This document shows, piece after piece, positions 34,701 through 41,262 of a DNA stretch of 64,000 nt. Below the pieces are notes generated by a model, which saw nothing but the letters and a program-made list of their open reading frames with translations, was not told the origin of the DNA and searched no databases. The stretch is taken from positions 35,139 to 99,138 of the IMG/VR virus record IMGVR_UViG_3300043449_001175; one strand, 5' to 3'. Each line of letters begins with the position of its first letter. The first letter of the stretch is position 1. The position numbers were made by a program, and so were the translations under genes. Origin of the DNA: a virus.

Positions 34701-35377
34701 GTCAAGCAGATATGTTAACAACAAATCCAAGATATCGAAATTATGTTGGTATTGATGAAAATACCCAACAATCAATATCATTTGCCGACTTGTCGAAAAT
34801 AATAAGAGACAATGTCACATCTGGTCCTGCAAGAGCAATGGTATTATTTACTGCGTATGTTAATGGTCATGATGATAATTCTGTGTATACATTTAATTTT
34901 GATTTAGGTAATACACCATTAGGTGGTTCAACATTCCCAAAACAAATTAACTATGGTGGTAGAGAAAAATATTTTCAAAAACAATTTGGTTGTAAGATTA
35001 ACCAAAATGGATATGGTGAACCAAGTGCAGTATTTACAACTGGTACATCTGGTGAGTCATTTACAAATTCTGTTAAATTTATAAATGATTATTATCTTAA
35101 TGAACAAGTATTATCAAAAAGTTTACTGTTTGCACCATTGTTAATAGTAAATGACCAAAATCAACAAGTTTTATCACCACCAAAATGGGTAACAAAAAAA
35201 GATTATATTGATAATATGTATCAAATTTGGATTAGATATTGGCCACAAAACAGATTTCAAACAAACGAAGATTATGAAAAATGGGAAAAGGCCAATGCAA
35301 ATATGGGAAAAACGTTTATAACTGCAGCTGAAAATGTGGCTGAATTATTATCCAAATACAAACTTGTTAACTTTTAA
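28769..35377 (+). CDS. Giant baseplate hub-like protein, possible cell-wall hydrolase-like C-terminus
   Basis: 2202 residues, the longest gene here. The N-terminal 250 residues (ESIRVKNTRSLTPTVEMVLI, LPYPTFYLTLKGFYGKA, YRINLTFYSYKYTILAE) and residues 1720-1900 (YECRVESMGNAMIQP, FRGPYMIQSVEHTISAGEF) resemble the two parts of gp27/gpD hub proteins: an oligomeric beta core and the 'Y-x-I-x-x-V-x-H' strand. The last 200 residues contain ARAMVLFTAYVNGH and SFTNSVKFINDYYLNE, reminiscent of glucosaminidase folds but without a clear ESGWG glutamate. It would occupy the place of T4 gp27 plus gp5. The middle 1300 residues are unrecognised. Overlaps the gp53-like gene. Confidence 0.6.
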   Translation: MADNFGTTDNIYIDSDYDNIFLIDPNKVENDLGQPIDRPIHHENLVMYANLEAKMLPRTKLAVGSALTDAIQTTPIASINFLRPGGKTTLNNNYLNEITGLNTVDGKGTNQPSKTSVQQQNKDNSFYIKQNTINSEDTGLLGIESIRVKNTRSLTPTVEMVLIDTQGRALFEKGENSEYACFFNLPYPTFYLTLKGFYGKAIKYQLILTNFSAAFEGNTGNYRINLTFYSYKYTILAETQVGALFAVPFMYTSDYKVNSTAPNSPGVNAAQTSNGNPDVTTKSIRVTKGGQTIRDVYKRYKALGLISPNLPELSFPELRARLDSLEQNLQRSFGQTDFTPLSDCDTYFKLLTNLRDSVLSNDDTSWFKRYVDQDKFFALNPNVVGGKTNVLTYIYNTNTRSSTQLQIDAYSQLKQLVDSFKADLAKNKTLGPDTGTFTIDGKKQTSQVTKINNLKIDANTTDTNITLSSDSVRKRLNSSDINWAETFKIRRKREAQNQKEIDDLEKEESIFFQPFEIQTTPTVLPTYNFVFDGPGNFSEIIDKTFEDLSGQKEKIVLALNEFLSKKIEGNDGLGFKPTMRNIMAMIFASVEAFYRLMDDVHTQAWSQRLNPIRKNAVYDNTKSSVSSDSKNLVQQTAQNSLKDIPVYPWPQYFVETNDSEGERFELRYPGDPSEVSKTRANNYEVWPEVEFVEEYIKGLAQRASIDMGPNGSNNEGSVISRITVNAVEFPTTNIPYSDYDTVKFIYEIYERILLATYWDRLSTSGAKQLSVYNTLSDLEVSNIRTALESTSPSLTKILKNYALTPQNFPIILRNISNNGTGTSWQQFIRGEFTSEYLRTITNNDFAILNNSFIKSKPTTNKNIQTLNNLSNYIKSSTSTQTNIMDVYPFVNVDWQNKNLANVKVSKGNVFDTTKSLFLNDTQRYITNYQNPDSLNENRPFVNNCFIQPLTTPQPTLTIGGSGNLTGTAPVGALAAFNQFYSERRLNNSLLVTEGPINYQNKTGNVDVLQTTSMLNTPFFINALQDGVEKDRANTNTTPYVLPAYLFLNSLPLATLSEKYKNITTTNVTDLDYIFTTLTKYGGVHKLPYAWIIKYGSIWHRYKKYIETNVDILDTVWKDVNIANLYDPVSSSLQKQYTFTSLTENYNIVGQDTISQPPLTLSQVQMNLGFYPKIINDTYFLVTGQDLLTGYTNTDIQTAINEGLVVGAIPLTQIATQNGYSSTPNQTLKFNNFFTSFETQNSPKFKSNQQYKTLLMPSFGTIYNQVVAECFGDTITGLTQTQEVQNNKAVFNGSVRPFWAAPNFGYFELSSIKKPMYNEYMKEINPETSIQDVVKFGQTYSKIDDVFGTFKAEILDSFELEFLNFSKSFTDLTSEDLSDSNYANRNFQGLMSQMLLVPTITLTSSLDQYVTDCGNAQLKQANTVVQSFVNYDVVFKYGNPSNFNRRVFGTFTTLDTISFNKVVDPYPYNAYVQNSLPVTNGPVTQITLVQSKLAYPEAWKAMETYVGFATTTGLTYSNSGSYYTDFFPTLNVEFTEGNVKNFSSLIKIFGTQKSLNNGVYTNTDFITAINNYYVNNDEYLNYVLGQLMFTLQKELPDVTQTTEKPILSAVDGLQPKIELYDAFKAFNDKWIAGSEFKDRTLYQDVMFLDRANRDIGDKVLVDVYKLKDFFSGTTSLNTRIIDFVSRIIADNQFQMMPLPAYMNFWGAGEVTQGAPPRTETSNNLANSLFGTFLDVDYRESQPKFVCYYAGKPSEHLDMRENADYRWRSDAFDLSRSSDNPLATGQKSTKTDWAQSNKVVGFNVDFGIRNQSVFYSIQLDQNNAAATTEANRVITDMGNQAGGRRTNTQNVSLYNLYKNRSYECRVESMGNAMIQPTMYFNLRNVPMFRGPYMIQSVEHTISAGEFKTFFSGVRMPIYSLPLITKQLVSINANLLGQLVQILKRQKETEVAATQPTINVITIGNSVQDNVKYSSGFISQCQADMLTTNPRYRNYVGIDENTQQSISFADLSKIIRDNVTSGPARAMVLFTAYVNGHDDNSVYTFNFDLGNTPLGGSTFPKQINYGGREKYFQKQFGCKINQNGYGEPSAVFTTGTSGESFTNSVKFINDYYLNEQVLSKSLLFAPLLIVNDQNQQVLSPPKWVTKKDYIDNMYQIWIRYWPQNRFQTNEDYEKWEKANANMGKTFITAAENVAELLSKYKLVNF

Positions 35378-35380
35378 TGA

Positions 35381-35387
35381 TATTTAT
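35381..35387 (+). promoter_or_regulatory. TATTTAT motif before two small genes
   Basis: Directly after the hub stop, 15 bases before the ATG at 35403. Confidence 0.45.
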
Positions 35388-35402
35388 TGAGAAACTATAG
35401 TT

Positions 35403-35627
35403 ATGAATATTAAACAACATTTAGACAATTATCTTGGTAAGAACACAAGATATACAGAAAAAAATGCCGGAAATGGATTTACTGAAGTATGTGATTTAGA
35501 CACTGGTAATTGTTATACAGTTAGAGACAGAGACGGTCTTATTGAAAGAGTTGATAACACAATGAGAACAAATAAAAGAGTTCAAGTAGAAACACCACAA
35601 GGTGTTAAACAATTATTAAACGGTTAA
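35403..35627 (+). CDS. Small hypothetical protein
   Basis: 74 residues, unrecognised. It has a helical start (NIKQHLDNYLGKNTRY) and a two-strand hairpin CDLDTGNCYTVRDRDG with two Cys seven residues apart, ending in VQVETPQGVKQLLNG. Followed after 3 bases by the next gene, so both are expressed together. Confidence 0.6.
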   Translation: MNIKQHLDNYLGKNTRYTEKNAGNGFTEVCDLDTGNCYTVRDRDGLIERVDNTMRTNKRVQVETPQGVKQLLNG

Positions 35628-35630
35628 AAA

Positions 35631-36287
35631 ATGGCTATTGATAAAAAAATTATTGAAGAAATAAAAAGACACAATTCTATTAATAGATATATTGTAGAAC
35701 AAGATGCTTTAGGTGATTTACCAACACCACCTGCAGACCCGGCAGCACCTGCAGACCCGGCAGCACCTGCAGACCCAACATTAACAACACCACCAACAAC
35801 ACCTGAAGTTATTGATACAGAAACAGATACTGAAGTTGAAAAAATTGATAGTAACGGAAATAGTGAAGACGGTGAAAGTAGTTCTGAAGAATTGGATATT
35901 ACTGATTTAGTAAATTCACAAAAAAATATTGAAAACAAACAACAAGAATATTTTGACATGATGTTTAAACAAATTGAGGACATGCAGAGTAAATTAAATT
36001 CTATGGACCAAGTATTTGAAAAACTAAACTCAATGGAAGAAAAAATTGAACAAAGCAGACCAAAAACACCACAAGAAAAATTGGAATTGAGAAGTTTGGA
36101 CAGTGGTCCATTCCATCAAAAATTATCTGATTTTTTCCAAGACAAACAAGAAGATTTAACAAAGTCAGGAAAAAACGAATACGTATTAACTTCGGACGAA
36201 GTTGAAAATATAGTTCCTTCAGATATCAAAAAATCTTTTGACAATTATGGTGATGAACCAACAGGAACATCTTTCAAAATGAATTGA
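35631..36287 (+). CDS. Acidic coiled-coil protein with a Pro-Ala-Asp repeat
   Basis: 218 residues. N-terminal helix IIEEIKRHNSINRYIVEQ, a PADPAA repeat segment (residues 34-50), an acidic stretch to about residue 90, then a probable coiled coil (NSQKNIENKQQEYFDMMFKQ and on to residue 145), and a polar tail. Acidic, heptad-bearing proteins of this size in T4-like phages are often head scaffold or internal proteins, but nothing specific is recognised. A strong terminator follows, ending the late block before the replication genes. Confidence 0.65.
   Translation: MAIDKKIIEEIKRHNSINRYIVEQDALGDLPTPPADPAAPADPAAPADPTLTTPPTTPEVIDTETDTEVEKIDSNGNSEDGESSSEELDITDLVNSQKNIENKQQEYFDMMFKQIEDMQSKLNSMDQVFEKLNSMEEKIEQSRPKTPQEKLELRSLDSGPFHQKLSDFFQDKQEDLTKSGKNEYVLTSDEVENIVPSDIKKSFDNYGDEPTGTSFKMN
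35730..35776 (+). repeat. 18-bp tandem repeat (2.6 copies)
   Basis: CCTGCAGACCCGGCAGCA repeats at 35730, 35748 and partly 35766, encoding PADPAA. It is much GC-richer than the surrounding sequence and probably expanded by slippage. Confidence 0.85.
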
Positions 36288-36312
36288 TTTTTAACAACTT
36301 TTTACTATATTA

Positions 36313-36338
36313 AAGGGGTCACGTTGTGGCCCTTTTTT
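36313..36338 (+). terminator. Rho-independent terminator after the coiled-coil gene
   Basis: AAAGGGGTCAC (36312-36322), loop GTT, then GTGGCCC and a six-T run (36333-36338). The stem has one G-T pair. It separates the structural genes from the gp32 promoter. Confidence 0.88.
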
Positions 36339-36353
36339 ATTTGGCGAAATAAT

Positions 36354-36382
36354 TTGACGAACAGAAAAATAACAACTATAAT
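36354..36382 (+). promoter_or_regulatory. Sigma70-like promoter for gp32
   Basis: TTGACG (36354-36359), a 17-base spacer, and a perfect TATAAT (36377-36382), 32 bases before the gp32 ATG and just after a terminator. It differs in kind from the TATTTAT motif, consistent with early or middle expression by host polymerase. Confidence 0.65.
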
Positions 36383-36414
36383 TTATAAACTAACAATCTA
36401 ATTAAACAAAAAAC

Positions 36415-37263
36415 ATGATGAGTTCACTTGACGCAGTACTTTCACAGTACGAAAAAAACACACAGTCTTTCGGAGACTCTAACCGAATGTCCCAAGAGGA
36501 AAGAATGAAAAAGTATTTTGCTTGTATTCTTCCACAAGGGCAATCTCAAGGACAACGTAGAGTACGTATCCTTCCTACACCCGATGGTTCTTCACCTTTT
36601 AAAGAAGTTTGGTACCATGAACTACAAGTGGGTGGTAAATGGCAAAAATTCTATGACCCAGGTAAAAATGACAATGAACGTTCACCTTTGAATGAGGTTT
36701 ACGATGAGTTGATGGCAACTGGCAAAGAGTCAGATAAAGAATTGGCTAAACAATACAAATCCCGTAAATTTTACATCGTAAAGGTTGTTGACCGTGATGC
36801 TGAAGAAGAAGGTGTAAAGTTTTGGCGTTTTAAACACAATTACAAGAATGATGGTATTCTTGACAAAATTATTCCAATTTGGAGACAAAAGGGTGATGTA
36901 ACTGACCCCCAAAAAGGTAGAGACCTTATTGTACAGTTGGTTAAATCTAAAACTCCTGGTGGAAAAGATTACACAACAATCCAAACTATTATGCACGATG
37001 ACCCAGCACCTCTTCACGAGACCGCTAATGTTATGGAAGAGTGGTTGAAAGATGAGTTGACATGGAATGATGTTTACTCTAAGAAACCTGTAGAATATTT
37101 GGAAGCAATCTCTCGTGGTGAAGAACCTCGTTGGGATAGTGAAACAGGTAAATACTTGTACGGTGATTCAGGAGATATGATGATGGGTGGTTCTAAACCA
37201 AAAACATCGGTTCCTACTGACCCACAATTATTTGACGAACCTGCTGAGGACTTACCGTTCTAA
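36415..37263 (+). CDS. 32: Single-stranded DNA-binding protein, gp32-like
   Basis: 282 residues (T4 gp32: 301). QRRVRILPTPDGSSPFKEVWYHEL and the KFYIVKVVDRDAEEEGVKFWRF strand fit the OB-fold core; EGVKFWRFKHNYKNDG is a typical gp32-family block. Only one Cys (ACILPQ) occurs in the region, so the zinc site of T4 gp32 appears absent. The tail is acidic and ends DEPAEDLPF, like the protein-interaction tip of bacterial SSB. It coats single strands during replication and recombination and should recruit UvsX, helicase and polymerase. Starts MMSS; the second ATG at 36418 is an equal candidate. Promoter at 36354, stem-loop after the stop. Confidence 0.85.
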   Translation: MMSSLDAVLSQYEKNTQSFGDSNRMSQEERMKKYFACILPQGQSQGQRRVRILPTPDGSSPFKEVWYHELQVGGKWQKFYDPGKNDNERSPLNEVYDELMATGKESDKELAKQYKSRKFYIVKVVDRDAEEEGVKFWRFKHNYKNDGILDKIIPIWRQKGDVTDPQKGRDLIVQLVKSKTPGGKDYTTIQTIMHDDPAPLHETANVMEEWLKDELTWNDVYSKKPVEYLEAISRGEEPRWDSETGKYLYGDSGDMMMGGSKPKTSVPTDPQLFDEPAEDLPF

Positions 37264-37274
37264 TAAAACAAAAC

Positions 37275-37310
37275 ATCGTGTATGGTATCTTGTTTGGTAC
37301 CATACACGAT
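37275..37310 (+). other. 13-bp perfect stem-loop between gp32 and uvsX
   Basis: ATCGTGTATGGTA (37275-37287) pairs with TACCATACACGAT (37298-37310) around a 10-base loop. There is no proper T-run after it (TTAATTT), so termination would be weak; it could protect the gp32 message 3' end or act as an operator for uvsX, whose ATG is 15 bases on. Confidence 0.75.
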
Positions 37311-37325
37311 TAATTTATAACACAC

Positions 37326-38336
37326 ATGGCAATCAAGAAAAACGATTTTAATTCAGTAAAGAAGAAATTCTCAACTTCGGCGAAGTATAAACCACAAAGA
37401 TACTTTGACTTGGGTAAAGATTTCTTGGATGCTGTAGGACTACCAGGACCCGCCATAGGACACTTAAACATGTTCTTGGGTCACTCTGATACAGGTAAGA
37501 CAACGGGTCTTGTAAAAGCGGCCGTATCAGCTCAGAAACAAAATATTCTTCCCGTGTTCATAATCACCGAACAGAAGTGGAGTTTTGAACACGCAAGACT
37601 TATGGGTTTTGATTGTGAAGAAGTAGTTGACCCCGAAACAGGGGAGTTGGATTGGGATGGATTTTTCATCTTCAACAACAACTTCTCTTACATTGAACAA
37701 ATTACAGATTATATTAATAGTTTGTTGGACGCTCAAGAAAAAGGTGAATTGGAATATGATTTATTGTTCCTTTGGGATTCAGTAGGTTCGGTTCCTTGTA
37801 AGATGACTTACGAGGGTAAAGGTGGTAAACAACACAACGCTGCGGTTCTTGCCGACAAGATTGGAATGGGTATTAACCAACGTATTTCAGGTTCTCGTAA
37901 ATCTGATTCAAAATATGAAAACACATTGGTTATTGTTAATCAGCCTTGGGTTGAACTTCCTGACAATCCATTTGGACAACCAAAGATTAAAGCAAAAGGT
38001 GGTGAAGCAATTTGGTTAAACTCATCTTTGGTATTCTTATTCGGTAATCAGAAAGGTGCGGGAACAAACAAAATTTCAGCAACCAAAGACAAACGAACTG
38101 TTAAGTTTGCAATTCGTACAAAAGTTTCTGTTATGAAAAACCACATCAATGGTTTGGGATATGAGGATGGAAAAATCATCGTAACACCACACGGATTCTT
38201 GGCAGGAAAAGACGCGGCTGAAGAAAAAATATCTATTGAACAATACAAGAAAGAAAACGCTGAGTATTGGAAAGAGATTATTGGGGCTGATGGAGATTTC
38301 AGCTTGTTTGAGGAAAAAGAAAGTGAAACAGTATAA
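37326..38336 (+). CDS. uvsX: UvsX-like RecA recombinase
   Basis: 336 residues (T4 UvsX: 391). Walker A GHSDTGKTT near residue 52, Walker B LLFLWDSVG near 146, and the NTLVIVNQ strand near 200 with the KAKGGEAIWL loop give a complete RecA/UvsX ATPase core. It catalyses strand exchange for recombination-dependent replication, loading onto gp32-coated DNA. It sits in a replication cassette gp32-uvsX-rnh-unknown-helicase-RNR, with gaps of 8 to 62 bases. No UvsY-like mediator was found nearby. Confidence 0.93.
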   Translation: MAIKKNDFNSVKKKFSTSAKYKPQRYFDLGKDFLDAVGLPGPAIGHLNMFLGHSDTGKTTGLVKAAVSAQKQNILPVFIITEQKWSFEHARLMGFDCEEVVDPETGELDWDGFFIFNNNFSYIEQITDYINSLLDAQEKGELEYDLLFLWDSVGSVPCKMTYEGKGGKQHNAAVLADKIGMGINQRISGSRKSDSKYENTLVIVNQPWVELPDNPFGQPKIKAKGGEAIWLNSSLVFLFGNQKGAGTNKISATKDKRTVKFAIRTKVSVMKNHINGLGYEDGKIIVTPHGFLAGKDAAEEKISIEQYKKENAEYWKEIIGADGDFSLFEEKESETV

Positions 38337-38346
38337 ACAATAAATT

Positions 38347-39357
38347 GTGAAGACACTCTTAGTAGATGGTGATAACCTATTCAAAATCGGATTTCACGGG
38401 GTCAGAGACCTCTTCGTGGAAGGAAACCATATCGGGGGTGTCTTTCATTTTATTAATACCCTCAGAAAACAAATTGATGAACACAACTACGACAAAATTA
38501 TTGTCTTTTGGGACGGTGACGACAACTCTGCCGTTAGACGTAAATTATATCCTAACTACAAGTTAAACCGTAGACAGAGTATGAACGAGTTTAAACTTGA
38601 GTCATACCATATCCAAAAAGAAAGAGTAAAAGAATACCTTGAAGAATGTTTCGTTCGTCAGGTAAGAGCAACTGAATGTGAGGCTGATGATTTAATAGCC
38701 TACTATTGTCAGATTGCTAATGAAGAATCAAAAACAATATTATCGGCAGATAAAGATTACTTTCAATTGATTGATGGACACACATCAATTTATTCACCAA
38801 TTTCCAAAGTAACGTTTAAAAATGGTGATAAAGTTAAATTTGGTGATACAGAATTTCCACACTATAACGTATTAACCCTTAAGATATTAACTGGTGATAA
38901 ATCAGATAACATCAGTGGTATATTAAGGTTGGGTGAAAAGACCATTGTAAAATACTTTCCTGAGATACTTGATTCTATGGTAACTTTTGACCATATTTTA
39001 ACAAAGGCTGAAGAACTTTTAGAACAAGATAAGAAAAACACAACTTTAAAAAATATTGTAAGTGGAAAAACAAAAGACGGAGAATTCGGAGAATCATTCT
39101 ACCAAACAAACAAAAAAATCGTGGATTTACAAAATCCGCTTATTTCTGATGAAGGTAGGTTACTTGTTGAACAATATTATGCCGACACTTTAGACCCTGA
39201 AGGTAGGGGTTACAAAAATCTAATTCGTATGATGACAGAAGATGGATTCTTCAAATATCTCGGTAAGAGTGATGATGAATTCATAAAATTTATACGACCT
39301 TTGATGAAATTGACAAGAAAAGAAAAAAGACAACACAAACAACAAATAGAAAAATAA
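38347..39357 (+). CDS. rnh: RNase H / 5'-3' flap exonuclease
   Basis: 336 residues from a GTG start 10 bases after the uvsX stop. Metal-binding motifs of the FEN/T4 RNase H family are in order: LLVDGDNL (residues 4-11), VFWDGDDNSAVRRKLYP, CEADDLIAYY, SADKDYFQL and TGDKSDNISG. The last is the helix-hairpin-helix entry. It removes RNA primers and flaps on the lagging strand. Length is close to the T4 enzyme (305). Confidence 0.92.
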   Translation: MKTLLVDGDNLFKIGFHGVRDLFVEGNHIGGVFHFINTLRKQIDEHNYDKIIVFWDGDDNSAVRRKLYPNYKLNRRQSMNEFKLESYHIQKERVKEYLEECFVRQVRATECEADDLIAYYCQIANEESKTILSADKDYFQLIDGHTSIYSPISKVTFKNGDKVKFGDTEFPHYNVLTLKILTGDKSDNISGILRLGEKTIVKYFPEILDSMVTFDHILTKAEELLEQDKKNTTLKNIVSGKTKDGEFGESFYQTNKKIVDLQNPLISDEGRLLVEQYYADTLDPEGRGYKNLIRMMTEDGFFKYLGKSDDEFIKFIRPLMKLTRKEKRQHKQQIEK

Positions 39358-39365
39358 AAAAAATT

Positions 39366-39815
39366 ATGAAAGAAACAGATGTAATTAAAATGGAGTTCTT
39401 GATTACCTTGAACAACAACATCGTAATCCAACGTTACTTTAACGTAAGAGATTACAATCCACAAGCTCGCAGTTCTATGGAATTGTATCAGTATTTAAAG
39501 AACTTTGTTGACGGGTTTGAATACGGACAAAAGATGCGTTCGGTTGTTTACCTTTTAGAAAACAAAGATGAAATTTTGGAGAATCCAAGTATCTTGCAAA
39601 CGTCAAATACAGAGGGTTCAGAAACATTTAACTTTTTAATAAAGGTAGGAGAACAGACAATTTGTCATAGAATTTTGGACGCTAAATTGTTCCCACCTAA
39701 AATAAGATACACCGTAGACATACGCCAGCAAGTAAAAAGTGTATTGAAGGACTTAACTGACATTTTTTCAGACGAAAAATTTGTTACTAGTTACATGACT
39801 TATAGCTTAATCTAA
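39366..39815 (+). CDS. Hypothetical protein in replication cassette
   Basis: 149 residues, unrecognised. FLITLNNNIVIQRYFNVRDY is a strand pair followed by helices (SMELYQYLKNFVDGFEYG) and a second strand-helix unit ending ILDAKLFPPKIRY. Nine bases after rnh and 35 before the helicase. In T4 the helicase loader gp59 is near rnh and gene 32, so a helicase-accessory role is possible, but no similarity to gp59 was visible. Confidence 0.65.
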   Translation: MKETDVIKMEFLITLNNNIVIQRYFNVRDYNPQARSSMELYQYLKNFVDGFEYGQKMRSVVYLLENKDEILENPSILQTSNTEGSETFNFLIKVGEQTICHRILDAKLFPPKIRYTVDIRQQVKSVLKDLTDIFSDEKFVTSYMTYSLI

Positions 39816-39818
39816 TAG

Positions 39819-39825
39819 TATTTAT
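39819..39825 (+). promoter_or_regulatory. TATTTAT motif before the helicase gene
   Basis: Ends 25 bases before the ATG at 39851. The only copy in front of a replication gene. The leader also holds AAGGA ten bases before the start, one of the few Shine-Dalgarno-like sites in the window. Confidence 0.4.
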
Positions 39826-39850
39826 CAAAACTAACAAGGAAATTTTAATT

Positions 39851-41236
39851 ATGTCAAACAAGAATTTTGAGTATCTAGGTAACACGTTTCAACTACAATT
39901 ATTAAATCAGATTATCTTAGATAAGGACTTCTCACATTCTATCATTGATGTAATTGAACCCTCACACTTTGAAAACAAATATTTCAAAACACTTCTCCAA
40001 TTGGTGAAAGAGTACTATGTAAAATACGATTGTACTCCATCATACGAAACACTTTCACAAATGGTGAAAAGTGAGTTTCCACAAGAGTTGATGTTGAAAA
40101 TTCTAAACGACACTATCAAACAGATACAAACTGCTTCTACAGAGGGGGCAACATTTGTACAAGAAAAATCATTGAAGTTTTGTAAACAACAAGAACTTCA
40201 AAAGGCTATCACCAAATCACAGAAAATACTTGATAGTGGAGAATTTGAAAACTATGACAAACTTGAAGAACTCGTAAGAAGTGCTCTTCAAGTAGGAGAA
40301 AATGGAAACAAGATTGAAGATGTTTTCCAAAACTTGGAAGATGTTTTGAACGAAGATTTCCGTCATCCAATTCCAATGGGAATTACAGGTATTGACAAGT
40401 TATTAAAAGGTGGATTGGCAAAGGGTGAATTGGGTGTAATCTTGGCACCAACTGGTGTGGGAAAAACTACAGTCCTTTCAAAAATTGCTAACTCAGCATT
40501 TAATAATGGTTACAATGTTCTTCAGTTATTCTTTGAGGACAATCCAAAAGTAATCCAACGTAAACACTTCACAATGTGGACAGGTATACCACCTGATGAA
40601 CTCCCATTACACCGTGAAGAAGTTCTTGAAAAAGCACGTCAGGTTAAAGAAGAAATGACCAACAAATTGTTCTTGAAAAAATTACCTTCAGACCAATTTA
40701 CTATGACACAAATTAAGAACATGATTAGAAAGATGGTTGCTGATGGACACAAGATTGATATGATTGTTTTAGATTATATTGATTGTATTGTACCTGACAG
40801 AAATATGGGTGATGAGTGGAAAAGTGAGGGTTCCGTTATGAGAGGTTACGAAGCTATGTGTCATGAACTTGGCGTAGTGGGATGGACCGCAACACAGGGT
40901 AACAGAAGCTCTATATCTTCTGAGGTTGTTACTACCGACCAAATGGGTGGTTCTATTAAAAAGGCACAAGTTGGACACGTTATCATTTCCGTGGCTAAAA
41001 CTTTACAACAAAAAGAAATGAATTTGGCAACCATCGCAATTACCAAGTCTCGTGTGGGTAAAGATGGGGTTATCTTTGAAAACTGTAAGTTCAACAACGA
41101 ATTGTTGGAGATTGATACTGAAAGTTCTGTTACCTTCTTAGGATTTGAAGAAAAGAAAGAAGAAAAGAACAGAGATAGAATCAAAGAACTTATGGAGAAA
41201 AGAAAAGAACGAGCACAACCAAATAACTTTAATTAA
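39851..41236 (+). CDS. 41: Replicative DNA helicase, DnaB/gp41 type
   Basis: 461 residues (T4 gp41: 475). N-terminal helical domain with LLNQIILDKDFSHSIIDVI; RecA-like motor with Walker A LAPTGVGKTT near residue 198, Walker B MIVLDYIDCI near 305, then GVVGWTATQGNR (motif H3) and AKTLQQKEMNLATIAITKSR (motif H4 with arginine finger). The C-terminal 30 residues are highly charged. Unwinds the fork 5' to 3' on the lagging strand as a hexamer. No primase domain is fused. Confidence 0.93.
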   Translation: MSNKNFEYLGNTFQLQLLNQIILDKDFSHSIIDVIEPSHFENKYFKTLLQLVKEYYVKYDCTPSYETLSQMVKSEFPQELMLKILNDTIKQIQTASTEGATFVQEKSLKFCKQQELQKAITKSQKILDSGEFENYDKLEELVRSALQVGENGNKIEDVFQNLEDVLNEDFRHPIPMGITGIDKLLKGGLAKGELGVILAPTGVGKTTVLSKIANSAFNNGYNVLQLFFEDNPKVIQRKHFTMWTGIPPDELPLHREEVLEKARQVKEEMTNKLFLKKLPSDQFTMTQIKNMIRKMVADGHKIDMIVLDYIDCIVPDRNMGDEWKSEGSVMRGYEAMCHELGVVGWTATQGNRSSISSEVVTTDQMGGSIKKAQVGHVIISVAKTLQQKEMNLATIAITKSRVGKDGVIFENCKFNNELLEIDTESSVTFLGFEEKKEEKNRDRIKELMEKRKERAQPNNFN

Positions 41237-41262
41237 TAAAAAAAAATAGTATTTTAAATAAA

